Below the pieces are notes generated by a model. That model searched no databases. It had not been told where the DNA came from and saw only the letters and a list, made by a program, of their open reading frames with translations. A DNA stretch of 64,000 nucleotides from Apostichopus japonicus (lineage: Eukaryota > Echinodermata > Holothuroidea > Aspidochirotida > Stichopodidae): positions 16,610,521 to 16,674,520 of the forward strand of contig NC_092562.1 of the NCBI RefSeq assembly GCF_037975245.1, given 5' to 3'. The position numbers were made by a program, and so were the translations under genes. Of this stretch, positions 1-11,067 are shown piece by piece. The number at the start of each line of letters is the position of its first letter. Within the stretch, counting starts at the first letter, position 1.

Positions 1-2477
1 AAATATAAACTCAAATAAATGAAAATTTATCAAACATGCGATGTCATATTCATATTTATTTATAATTTATATGAAAGGTTCCATAATAGAGGTTGCTGGA
101 ACAATTAATCACAATATAAACTTTGTTCTAGGAGCATGTAACTCTCCTATGTAATTAATATGTAAGCAATATCTACCATATTGAATTGAAACTGTCTGAG
201 TAAATAAAAAATGTGTCAATAGTTAACTGATTATTCAAATTTTCATTTCATTCTCAGTTTACAAAAAAACAAAGTTCATGCATGCTTTCTTTAGCCAGAA
301 ACATGTAGAGCCAGTTTATTGGACCCTGGGCAGAATTTTGTCAATTGGCTCACTCTTTCACTCTTCATTTCTCCATTCTGTAAACATAGTAAGACAAAGA
401 AAGAAAAAAAACACTCCAGTGTCTCCTCCATACTTCCTGGGGCTCCCTAAAGACCCTTTGCATGTAGCCCTGTCTGACCCCCTTCTTCCCTCTAGCAAGG
501 CCTGCCTGTAGAGTAACTTTCAGCTCTTGATAAAATCAAATTAGGGATGTTGACTGTTTGACCTTCTTCGGTTAGAGACTGCCAAGAGTAGTTTGCATAC
601 TACTCTGATAATGCAAGATAACACTATTACCCAGATTACAAATATACAGGCTGCCACACCCTGGCATATACGGAACAAATATAGTTGTGGCTATGCTAAT
701 AGTCGGTCATTCCAATAGTTGGTCATGCCACTGGGCCTACCGCCGCAGATCAAGAATGTGACAGCCCTTGATACTCAAAATACCGAATGTTAAGCAACAA
801 AAGGCATAACCTTACCTACTGAATAATGATGAGGAGGCACTTCCTAATATGGCAAGAAGTAACTATGTATACACTCTATTACAGTGTGTATTGAGGGGGG
901 GGGGGGGCGTTAATCATTAACTCGATTTCTGATCACATGACTGCAGGTTCTTGGTATACAGAATAGACGGTTCTGAAAGTGTTTTATTCTCACTATGGGA
1001 AAAGGTATCACAAATAAATAGTGTGAGCAGATCGTTATGAAATAAATGTAGGGGCCTATATACTTTTGTTCGGCACGTTGATTCAGAAGTGCAATATATA
1101 TCCCCATACGTTTCAAGTTGAGAAGTCGTTTCTCGTGTTCAGTTCTTATATTGACAACAGTTTATTTACTGATCATGATTCACAGTTCAGTTTAAGATAT
1201 GCCCTATTTCCTTAAGAGTTTAAGAAATATTAGTATAGTATATATCATGCCGCCGCCTAGCTTCCTCGGGCCCTATACTTTCTTTCCCAAACAGAACTTC
1301 AATTTTCAGTATCGTGATCGATGGTACCTACCCAGCAAACACAAAAAAAAATGTTTTTAAAACGTTTCGTCTTTTGTTTTGATAACGTTATTTGTGGTGT
1401 AATAAATATGTCACGAAAACGTTTTCAGGCTATTTTTTCAAAACATTTTTTCGTTAAAACATTAATATAACATTAATATCTCATAAAAACGTTATGCCGA
1501 CGTTTTTATAACACCAAATTTAATGTTATAAAAAACATATTTAAGAGGCTCTTTTAAGAATGTTCAAGTTCCTCCCATTCACAGGAAACTATCAATTTCC
1601 GCATGTCTTTGCATTTAGCGTTGTAACTCATGTATTCAATTGGCGGATATATGCATATATCCGTCCTTCCATGGAAGGCTACCCCCCCCCCCCCCTCCCC
1701 GTTTTGAAGTTGTCGCACTCCATAGATTGTACGCTACAAACATACTAACAATTTCCTAATGCACGCTTGCCGGCACCCATCACTTTTCGCTAAGGCTTTT
1801 ACAATGGTCATGATCTATACCAATACGCGGCCACCTCTCAACCGTACAAATCCTCAGTGGGATGGATTGGCCGTTCTGCCTAGTTTAAACTTTTCACTCA
1901 TTTTCTCCTGTTATGATTGTTTGTTTTCTTTCTTTGCATTGGTTGAACCTACTATTAATTTCAATCTTTGGTAACTTTTGAAATTAGAGCGAGTCTCCTT
2001 TCACCTCCCCATTCTCGCCCGCCCTCCACAGTGGCACAACCATTAATTACTTAGTTATTGTCATCACAAAGGAGTCGACGCCAATACCAGCACTTCCAAA
2101 CGATTCCAAACTAAGTTGGTTAGCTACAAATTATGATCAGGGACGCAAACACGTTTCTTCGGGAGAGGGTGATCAAATCAACTTGGAGGGCTCACCGCGA
2201 TCCCCCCCCCCCCACACAAACATATCATAGTGGGAGTATACCATAAAATATGTACTATAGTATTGTGCGTTACAGCGTGCAGGACGGTTGGGAATTTAAG
2301 TTTTCAAATGTTGAAAATGTAGCACCATATGCACAGATCTGAGCTCCGAGCATTCAAGTTTGCCGTAACCACAAATTTCTTTAGACCCCTTTCCTTGAAT
2401 GACATAACAAATATCCTCCCCTATCGCTCAGTAAAAAAAGTGATGGGGGTGGGGGGGTGAGCCTTGGAAATGATTAC
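1..2477. other. Intergenic, no gene recognised
   Basis: AT-rich DNA with short open frames that show no family resemblance, no splice-flanked exon and no RNA gene that I can see. It contains homopolymer G or C runs near 896-907, 1681-1695 and 2203-2213, and the AACGTT-rich repeat listed separately. Confidence 0.5.
1325..1556. repeat. AACGTT-rich dispersed-repeat-like block
   Basis: About 230 bp in which AACGTT or close variants recur on both strands (for example near 1361, 1385, 1420, 1490 and 1500), separated by A/T tracts. The mixed orientation gives a self-complementary, foldback-like composition. No coding frame runs through it. It looks like a decayed palindromic MITE; clear ends or target duplications were not found. 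Confidence 0.45.
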
Positions 2478-2940
2478 CAGGCGCGTATCCAGGATTTTCT
2501 AACCCGGGGGGCGCGAATTACTATCTAAGCGGAGCGCCACCATCGGTTGGCGCGCAGCGTACAAGAAATTTTCTGGTTTTGATACCACCCAGATCACCGG
2601 AAATGGCACTTCTCGGGCTTGAAAATGACCAACCAGATGTGCACTTTTGCCTGAGAACCAAGTATTTCCTAATAGTTTTTTTTCATCCATAACCTTTTTG
2701 AAGATTGTCACCAGCCACACATCATGTTCGACCTCATCGCATGTCCTGTGGATCATTGCTTTTGTAGGTGATTCTACGTCGCGGCCCACAATATCCGTCA
2801 GCCCCACTTTTCAAGGTTTTAAGCCCATTATTTGTTCAGAATTTGAAAATTCACGTTTCTCGTGATTAAACTCAATTCAAAACATACCCATAATGTTGCA
2901 CAAAATTTCATCTATGGACAACCAATATAGAAAAACCCAA

Positions 2941-3594
2941 GGGCGGCAGAAGCACTTTTAATCTGGGGGGGGGGGGGGGGCACCGACATCAAAGGGCACT
3001 TTGCAGATATTCGATTGGACTGATGCAGCCTTATATTTAGTACCATTTATAACTCTTATTGTATTTATCTTATTTGCGTATACACATCACTCCATCAACG
3101 CCCCCCCCCCCCGGCCCCCTCAAGGAAAATATGCATGCTAGCACTGCAATATCCAACAATGTGCAAATTAGGAAACATGGAACAAGTTTTCTTTTGAGAC
3201 AAAATGAGGTGAAATTATGCTAGTTGCTAATGTAGGAATCTTCCGAGTTAGAATTTATTTCTTGTTAATATCTTAACAATTTTTTTTCCATTCGAAATAG
3301 CTTTGAGTTTGACCCACAGAAATTCATTAGAAAGTCAGAGGCGTAGCCAGGATTTGCAAAGTTGTATGCACGACTATCTGAGCGGAGCGCCACCATCGGT
3401 TGGCGCGGAGCGTGCAAGAATTTTTTGGGTTTTACAAACCCCTCAGATGGCCGGAAACGGCCCTTCCCGAGTGTTCATTCTGGCCTCTTGCTAACTTGAG
3501 ACACCTAAATTTTTATGTAGAAAAAGGGCACATTTTTAACCTGAGGAAAAGTGAGGGGGGCACGTGCCCCCTGTGCCCCCCGGTTCCGCCGCCC
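2941..3594. mobile_element. 654-bp insertion with GGGCGGC inverted ends
   Basis: It begins GGGCGGCAGAAG and ends with the inverse of GGGCGGCGGAACC. Copy 2 of R1 runs straight through the corresponding point (about 25577), which marks this block as an insertion. Its interior contains long G and C runs and a segment at about 3340-3560 related to the start of R1 (GCGTAGCCAGGATTT, then the AGCGGAGCGCCACCAT block), so it is itself composite. No protein-coding content was seen. Flanking sequence is slightly rearranged relative to the empty site, so the target duplication length is uncertain. Confidence 0.55.
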
Positions 3595-4203
3595 TCCTTG
3601 AACCCCTAACAGACCGGTCAATATTGCACGAGTAGAGGGACGTGTGATGAAGAATGTGGGTCAGAAATTTTCAAAAATTCAGACACAATTAATTTCTTGG
3701 TGTACAAATATTAAAACCTCTTATAACGGCTATTATAAAACTTGGTTGAAGGAAATGAAAATATAGCAGATATTTCCGAAACCGAACAATACACACATAG
3801 GCGTAGGAGGCGGGGGGGGGGGGGTGGGGACTGCAGCCCCCAATTCGCCATTACTAATGTAAAAGAGAGTTTTAACATAATTGGACCTCGATGATTTTCT
3901 CCAACTACATAAGACATTTCGTTGTTTACATTAGCATCCCGCGGTATACTGAGCAACTTTCACGGACCGTAAGGTACACGATGGCATCTGATGTAATAAC
4001 CGATGCTTGCTTATGTGATATTGACATTAACATGTTGGAATTTTTGGTTATTTTTTCGGGCAAGTCGGACAATTTTGAGGCTGTTCATCCTGGAACGCCA
4101 TTTTCATGCTCACTGATATGATGTGATATCTGTCTGCTGTTTGCTTTACAAATTCGAACCGGCGCGTAGCAAGAAATTTGCCAAGGAAAGGGCGAAGCCT
4201 GTA

Positions 4204-4356
4204 TAGGCCATCAGCTGAAGCTCAAAATGTGGCTGTAAAATCAGTTTCGTTCCAGCAACACCGGGTCTAGACTTTTAATGCATTTTTGGGTAGTTTAATG
4301 CATCACAAACATTATATCAAAAGTTCTCCAAAAAATTTCCTGCAGTATTTTTGTAA
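4204..4356 (+). repeat. Left terminal inverted repeat of the 4.1-kb element
   Basis: It pairs with 8166-8321. Identical blocks include TAGGCCATCAGCTGAAG, TTTCGTTCCAGCAAC, CGGGTCTA, CAAAAGTTCTCCA and TTTCCTGCAGT. A gap of about 9 bp and an A/T-rich diverged stretch separate the blocks. Confidence 0.75.
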
Positions 4357-6064
4357 GAAACCCTTGAAATTGGGTATGTTATGTAGACATTACGTGCTAC
4401 GATGCTATGTATTAGGAACACATGTGCTAACGTTAGATTTGGTACAGTGGTGCATACATACCACTCTTTTCTTATATGTTTAATTACGACTGATATATTT
4501 TTTTTTGTATAATAGTTGGGTCAGGGTTACAAGAATGGTGGAAGAGGATTCTGGTCTAAGGGTCAGTGAGGGTTGTTTTCAGGCATTACAAGTTGTGCCC
4601 CCCCCCCCTCCATTTTTGCCAAAATGGTAAAAAATCACATTTTCAACTTTGAAATATGAAATACAATTTTTGCACATTATAACTTAAGGGTTTTAATTAT
4701 AAAAATGTACCACTTTTAATAAACTCAGATATAATGCTTTGTAATAAATCAAATATTTTTAGATTTTCCCCCTATGTTATGAATACATTTCGTCTGTGCA
4801 TGTATGCGTAAATATACACATATAATGAAAAGTTCCTCTCCATAATTGTTACACTCCCCATCCAAACTGTTTTACAAATGCGACCCCCTCTCCCTCTACT
4901 TTACATGTAGCTAAATCCCTAGTTACAATGAGATGTACCAATGCCCCAAGACCAGTGAGCTATTTCTTTTGTATAAATCAATATATAAGTTGGCACACTA
5001 AGACGTCATGGCATATCGTAGATGTGAAATAAAGTTATAGTCGGTATATATCCGTTACCTTAGTACTCTTTCTACAGTCTTCTGCAAAACTAGGTACTTT
5101 CTCCTTGTTACTGAAACGACATGTTCATAATTCGTATTCCTGCAAAAAGAGTTTCCAAGGGAGTTAACGCATAAAAGAAAAGATCGACAAGGTTTCGAAT
5201 GGTATTTTGAATAATAATAGTTCTATATTCTACAAATAATATGAATAATAAAGGTGAATGGTACAAATAAGTGAATAACGAAGACAGTTAACTTAAGCCC
5301 CAGATATAAAGAAATAATGTATCTATTAAGACTGGGTCGATACACTCAATGGTGTAGTAGAGCTGGGCCTTTGCGATGATTCAAGATACAGGTTCTTCAT
5401 CAAAAGGCGCGGCGCGGAATTAATAAGTGATTAAAAGTTCATCCAAGGACAGTTGTACTAGTCTTAACAGTATCCACTTCAATTCACTGCATGGAAGTCA
5501 GATATGGTATGGAAAAGGGAAAGTCTATTCCGTAGTAGAGGTGAAGACAATTAGATGAAATAAAAGTCACTAAAGACTTGAATATCCTTCAGTCAAAACT
5601 TGAACAGATGCACAGAACATATTAACAATATGAATAAAACAGGTAACGAAATGTTACGGCAAACAATAAAGAACCGTGATATTGGAACAGGGTCAGGGGC
5701 GATGGTTAAAACCTTTGACTGGTTTCAGGACGCGGTATTTGCGTCATCGCCATCAGTAAATGTAGTTGTGAATATGCAAGAGGTAAAGCATGCCCATAAC
5801 ACCCTCCTCCCCCCTTCCCATCCCCTCTCAAAAAAAGTGTGATTTGAAGAAAATGTGGATATTTATCAAAGGTGTCTGGTAGGTAGGGTAATCTATGTAA
5901 AACTACTAATAGCTAAAATGAATATATGAATAAGATCATGTTTTCTGGTTCCTTTAAACTCTGGGGAACAAAATAATGACAACATGACTTTGAAAAAGTT
6001 AACCCTCTTCACAAACTTCAAACTTTAATAAAATTTCAGACTAAGATATCAAGATTTAACACCA

Positions 6065-8018
6065 TCACAGTTCATCCTCCAAATCATCTTCCCCTGCATC
6101 AACAATCTCAACATCTTCTTGGAAGTTGCTGCAATTTCTATATTTACATAGGTCTGTACACGGTAGTTGTGCATTCATTCAGGAACATCTTCCTTTAAGA
6201 CATTTGCCGACTCTACAGCTACTGCTGACACACTGAAGCAAAGCATCTGGGTCAGGTGGCTTCGTCATCCAAGTGATTATTAGGTCATCATTTTCAAGTT
6301 TCCATCCATGTCCCTCTGGTGAGAGTGCATCAATCCTTTGCTGCAATGCCCTACTGTGAATAGCAGCCTGGTTGGTGCAGCGCTTAACATGCTGGATCAG
6401 AGCATCTTTTGTTGGTGGTAAACTCTGCTCTGAGGAGGAGATGAACAGAACACCTTGTACCATGAAATTGGATATTTTTGAGTCTCACATTTTATGATGG
6501 GGTACCAATATAATTACAATTCAGCTAGAAATATGTTGCAAATTTCTTTAATAATTTCAATGGAAAGATTAACCTGATATTGCATCTCAAAGCGTTTAGA
6601 GAATTTTTTAATTTTCCTTGGGGGAGGACCCCCATATTCCAAAAGTCCTAGATCCACCCCTGAACACTCAATGAACCACACATTGAAGAGAGTACTTTAC
6701 CTTTCAAGATCTGTATGTCTTCCTTGTCAAGAATTGTATCTAGTTTCTTCAACATAGAGAGTGGTACCTCACTTCAATGGCAACACGGTCTTTTCCTCTA
6801 ATATTCATAAAATCTGGGCTCATCTTTTTTCCGCTCTGCTGCTTGTCGAAGCAATACCTTAATAAAATGAAATAAAAAAAGCAAATTGTTTTGCATTTTC
6901 TGTTGATCAAAATGTAAGTTTCAACAAATAAGAACTAAGACAATTTTATTTATATACCATGTGATCTGCTCATCTTCTATGGACAAACAAAGACACATTC
7001 AAATTTTGCAAACCAGTGTCATGCAAAAAAGAATTAAAACAGGCTTTTTTTTGACAGTACAGTACATTATCTCTTAATGTTATGGTTTAAATTATACAAT
7101 GGTAGATTATATCTGTTACTAATAATAAAGGAGACAGATACTTGTTCATTTTGGTAAAGCTAGACAGGCTGACCATAAGACCTTGCAAACCTAACCTTAT
7201 TGCACCTTTGTTACACTTATTTTTCTAACTAATATAATATCTCTATCATTCAAATAAAGGGCCACAGTAAGAAAACTATGAAGCCTGTATTTAACACTTA
7301 GGCTAGTGCCCCAGATGGAGAATTTGAAACAAATTTCCGTTCCTACCACCTTATAACAAAACAAATCAGATGACCATGCCACTAATTATATTATGTTCAG
7401 GTCCAACACTGTGCCCTTTGACTTGGATTCTATCCCTCAAGAGCTACTGATCTTGCATTATGCAACTTCTCTGAACACTTCAACTATGCCACAGAAGTAC
7501 AAGTAGAGTCGTGTAGTATGCTTAGGCTTACCTCCATCGAAAGTCTCTGCATGCTGCAGCTTGTCCTGCACCCGTTTGCAACGCCGAGTAATGTATTGTT
7601 TCTTTTCCCACATATAATAAATTGAACCGGCAATACACCAGAGCTTCTGCTTGGTTTCCTCGATCTTTTCCGTCAATTCTTCGTTTAAAATCATAAGTTG
7701 TCTCCTCTGGTACTGTCCGTTTTCTTGCAGCAATGTGCTTGCTATCAATGAACCGCCTGTAACACTTATCATGGAACCCCATCATACTATGCTGTTGAAC
7801 ACACGCTTGATCGTAGTAGGCCATGGAGTAATCAGTAGTACGGCGATATCACTGTCTCCGCCGCTGAGATTAAGCCGATCTTTAGCGCAGGAAGTAACTT
7901 TAGTCCATCGTTTATTCGTCAGTGCCTTGACTGCTTCAAATTTTACAGATTCAATGTGGACTGAGCACTGTAGATTTCCGTGTGTCGGAGACTGACTAGC
8001 GCCCGTGGGAGCCGCCAT
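6065..8018 (-). pseudogene. Broken transposon gene, Academ-like, minus strand
   Basis: Three coding remnants are visible. (1) 8018-7532 starts with an ATG (MAAPTGAS), reads LQCSVHIESVKFEAVKAL, then shifts frame near 7824 into FHDKCYRRFIDSKHIAARKR and again near 7700 into LWCIAGSIYYMWEKKQYI. It ends at a good donor (GGAG|GTAAGC). (2) About 6860-6704 has NIRGKDRVAIEVRYHS, with frame breaks on both sides, and a GTAAAG donor. (3) 6463-6065 reads SEQSLPPTKDALIQHVKRCT, GHGWKLENDDLIITWM and a Cys-rich tail with LPCTDLCKYRNCSN, ending in an acidic EDDLEDEL. In part 3 an in-frame TGA (6179-6181) sits where the tail pattern expects a cysteine. The set matches, from memory, a large multicopy family of marine animals with CxxC, YHxxCY and PPT-type motifs that also has a PIN/XPG-like domain; that middle is absent here. 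Calling it a pseudogene is well supported by the frame breaks; the family name is less certain. Confidence 0.65.
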
Positions 8019-8165
8019 GTTTGTTGTTTTCTACAAAGATTGCACACAGAACTCATGGCTCATTGGACAATTCATATCACATGGTACAGATATCTCACTG
8101 GCGCACAACTTTTGAACGTAAAACGGCAGGTTTCTTAACATACGCAATAAAAATATAGTTCGATC

Positions 8166-8321
8166 TTTCGAGCGGAATTGCAAAAAAACTGCAGGAAAGT
8201 ACATGGAGAACTTTTGGATCATTAATCTTAGTTAATTTATGTATTCAATGCTGTAGAGAAATTTTAGACCCGCAGTTGCTGGAACGAAACAAGCGAATTT
8301 CGACCTTCAGCTGATGGCCTA
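8166..8321 (-). repeat. Right terminal inverted repeat of the 4.1-kb element
   Basis: Inverse of 4204-4356, in the same order of blocks. The putative start codon of the internal gene lies about 150 bp inside it, the usual arrangement for a DNA transposon gene. Confidence 0.75.
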
Positions 8322-8889
8322 GTAAGCAAATTATCTAAGCGTAGCTCCTCCATTAGTTGGCGCGAAGCGTATAAGAAAATTTTGGCTGAAAATGCCTCCC
8401 AGATCGCTGGAAATGGCACTACCCAGGACCATTTGTTGGCGCGAAGCGTACAAGCAAATTTTGGCCGAAAATGCCTCCCAGATCGCTGGAAATGACACTT
8501 CCCAGGCCTTGTAAGTTGCATCTAAGCACTTTCTATTTTGAAATTACTAGAGATATCATAAAAAAAATATGCTGATGGGGGGGGGGGCAGTCGCCCCCTT
8601 CCCGAAATTTGTCATGTTCCCCGACGACACGTACGGTCGAGTTCGAGACCAGCCACAGTTGGTTTCATAGCACAATTCTACAATTGATTAAGGCGTATAT
8701 ACACACACACGCTTTATGATAGACCATATATAGAATATATAGATCATGAGTGAGAGAAGAAAAATGGAAACGTCAACATTGAGTTGTCGGTGTAAGGGGT
8801 AGGGTGAGGCACACGCCTCTTCCGAAGTCCTTGATCCGTCACTGGCTACCCTGTGTATATAATAGGGATCAGCGCTGTAATAATGTCAC

Positions 8890-9047
8890 TGTTCCTCTTT
8901 CTCTTCCCGGTTTCTTGGCGTTTTTCTTTAACTCCCTCCTTTTCTCTCTTTCTTCTTTTTCTTTTCCCTTCCTTCCTCTCCTCCTCCTCTTTTTCCCCCT
9001 CTTTTTTCCTTTTTTCTTCTCTTTTTTTTCTCTCCTCTTTTTCTTAC
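8890..9047 (+). repeat. Pyrimidine-rich tract in R1
   Basis: About 150 bp that is almost pure C/T on the plus strand, ending in CTTACCCGGGGG. The same tract is at 26812-26972 in R1 copy 2, so it belongs to the repeat. It produces long low-complexity frames on both strands that are not genes. Confidence 0.7.
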
Positions 9048-9091
9048 CCGGGGGGCGCGCGCCCCCAACGCCCCCCCTGGATACGCACCTG

Positions 9092-10399
9092 TTATAACGA
9101 GCCCGGCGATAGAAAGGTACTGGGGTTATCTTGATGCCGTATTTTATGCTTCTTCAGGAGACGTCTCGAACGGAAGATAGAAGAAAACAATGAGTTCTCA
9201 GAAAAACAAATTTGACAAGATCGGATTTGATTAATGATTCGGTATAATTTCTTCTCTGTCGATTCTCTTACAAGTAAAACAAAATTACAATGATTTGACT
9301 CCGTAAATTACGCAATTCGAAGGGGTGATGAAATGGTGACGAAGTGAAGAACTTGCAGGGACATGCCGCATTTTATACATTACTCTACCGAAAATCCCTC
9401 TGCGCATAATCAGAAGGCAGCCAATAACCTGCTCATCCTACATTAGCTAACAATATAAAAATCATTGGATAAATGACTGATCTGCCCTGATTGGTTGGGA
9501 GTTTGGAAGTCCACCCTTTTCTATGGAAACTTCCATACCACGTGAGAAGAACCTTCTCGAATGTGCCACGCACAGACACATCGAATCTATTTTGGGAAAA
9601 GGCCCTGTGAGGCTGTGACATGATTCAATAAGATAGTTAAAACTTCACGTGGGAAAACTGAATCCTCGACCTATATAAATAAATATGTAAGGGGCCTGTA
9701 CGGTGTCTCGATGGAGTTTTCGGGAACATCAAAGAGATGGTATCACTATTTCATAACAATAGGTGTAAACAAATATGACAAAGTATCACAAGACGCAACA
9801 CACGTACTGGCAAGCAACGTATAATCATTTCCATTTACAAGTCAGAAGCATTGAACCATGGAGCTATGTTTATAGCGCCATATGATTGAACCTATTCACA
9901 CACACTTCCCTAGCAGTATCAGTGAGCTAGTGTTATTCCTATGTTAAATCGCAAAAATCAGAATCGAAGACCACCAGCACCAAGCGTACAGTAATAATCA
10001 CTTGAGACGCAGCAGTTTTCAGCAGCTGTTTTTTTTTTGCAGTGTTGCAGGCTACTAGTACTAGTAGTACCCTACTATTCTTGGCTTCGTGTAAATTTGT
10101 TGGGGTATAACGTACGTAAACTTCAATTAATATGCCTTTCTAACTTAATCCTATGCTGCTACTTGCTAGGCAGTGTTGCAGAGGTGAACTAGCTACAGTT
10201 ACAGTTCTGTTATAGGGAGTTGAGCTAAATTTGGGTTTTGTCTATAACTTGACAATAATTAAAGGCTTGGCCTCTAAGCCATGGCCTATATTATTATTAT
10301 TATTATTATTAGCCAATGTTGACCTTGCATGAGCCTTGGTTTATGTCATACATTAGGCCTATACACTACAGTATATAGCCAAATATTAATTCATACGAA
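9092..10399. other. Intergenic, no gene recognised
   Basis: No exon with splice signals, no conserved frame and no RNA gene seen. Short simple-sequence stretches occur, such as CTACTAGTACTAGTAGTACC near 10052 and an ATT run near 10289-10309. A non-coding first exon of the downstream P450 could lie here or in the following 1.5 kb, because the first coding exon is preceded by a splice acceptor. Confidence 0.4.
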
Positions 10400-10590
10400 G
10401 TGGATATATAGCCGTCAGACGGTTCCCGATTCCAGTTTACTATTTAGCCGTCACTTAAAAATTTTTAATTTTTTTAAAAAATTTTTTTTTTAATTTTTTT
10501 TTTAAATTTTTTTTTGTTTTTTGGGGTATGTTTTGAAGTGACGGCTAAATAGTAAACTGGAATCGGGAACCGTCTGATGGCTATATCCAC
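10400..10590. mobile_element. Foldback element with ~55-bp arms
   Basis: The left arm 10400-10456 and right arm 10536-10590 are inverse copies that differ only by a 2-bp TA unit and one base near the outer end. Key blocks are GACGGTTCCCGATTCCAG and TAGCCGTCACTT. The spacer is an 80-bp A/T tract. The element is bracketed by TAATTCATACGAA (left) and TAATTCATATGAA (right), a 13-bp direct repeat with one mismatch that may be a target duplication. There is no coding content. Confidence 0.75.
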
Positions 10591-11067
10591 TGCCTAATTC
10601 ATATGAAAGTTTGATAGGAACTTATAGATTATGCAAGATTCATGATGTCTTCTTAGCCTATGCTAAGTAAGGGTACCATGCATGTTTTTTTTATCTGAAA
10701 AAAAAGAGCCAACTAGGGGGAGGAGGATAAATTGTGACGACCGTCTTTCATATGTGGGGGAATACGATACTGTTCTTGAAAGGAACTGGACATGATGATA
10801 TGAAATTGGTTGAATCAAACTTCAACTCAACAAAGAAATTGCCATAGGCATATACATAATGCCGTGTAAGAACAGACCAGTTGAAGGGCTATCTATTATT
10901 GTTGGCAGTTAATTGCCTTTCTCTGGTGAAATTGGTAGAAATTTAATGAGAAGAAGAAACGTCCGGAGAAAGCTGGATGTATGGTAGAGTTCTGTACATA
11001 TAAAAATGTTTGCTTAGATTGCTGTCTAGTATGTGAATTAATTGTTATGATGATTTTTATTATTTAT

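Larger units (their letters stand above)
4204..8321 (-). mobile_element. 4.1-kb TIR transposon nested in R1, Academ-like relic
   Basis: Both ends start TAGGCCATCAGCTGAAG when read inward, and inverted similarity continues for about 150 bp with small gaps (4204-4356 against 8166-8321). The element is flanked by GTA at 4201-4203 and 8322-8324. The paralogous R1 copy has a single GTA at 26353-26355 and no insertion, so the 3-bp target duplication and both boundaries are directly supported. It carries one minus-strand gene that begins just inside the right inverted repeat. From recalled family features, the pieces of that gene (paired-cysteine N-terminal part, Cys-rich tail after a PPTKDAL-HVKR block) resemble Academ transposon proteins, and Academ elements have 3-4 bp duplications. 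The central catalytic part was not found, so the copy is internally deleted and inactive. The superfamily assignment is inference. Confidence 0.72.
2478..9091 (+). mobile_element. R1 repeat, copy 1, interrupted by two insertions
   Basis: The left end reads CAGGCGCGTATCCAGG and the right end is its near-perfect inverse (ending near 9091), so this is a terminal-inverted-repeat element. It is collinear with the copy at 25116-27014. Shared blocks include the start (GCGAATTACTATCTAAGCGG), the segment around 3600-3780, the segment around 3840-4200, and the pyrimidine-rich 3' part. Removing the insertions 2941-3594 and 4204-8321 leaves about 1.84 kb, close to the 1.9 kb of copy 2. No transposase frame of its own is visible, so it is non-autonomous. 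A clean target duplication is not evident at the outer ends. Confidence 0.7.

Noticed and set aside
5600-5842. 80-aa plus-strand frame
   Set aside because: No motif recognised, opposite strand to the transposon gene, no splice signals; probably chance inside the 4.1-kb element.
8804-9134. Open frames of 93-97 aa rich in Phe, Leu and Ser
   Set aside because: They translate the pyrimidine tract of R1 and recur in the same way at 26673-27082; low complexity, no family, no splice context.
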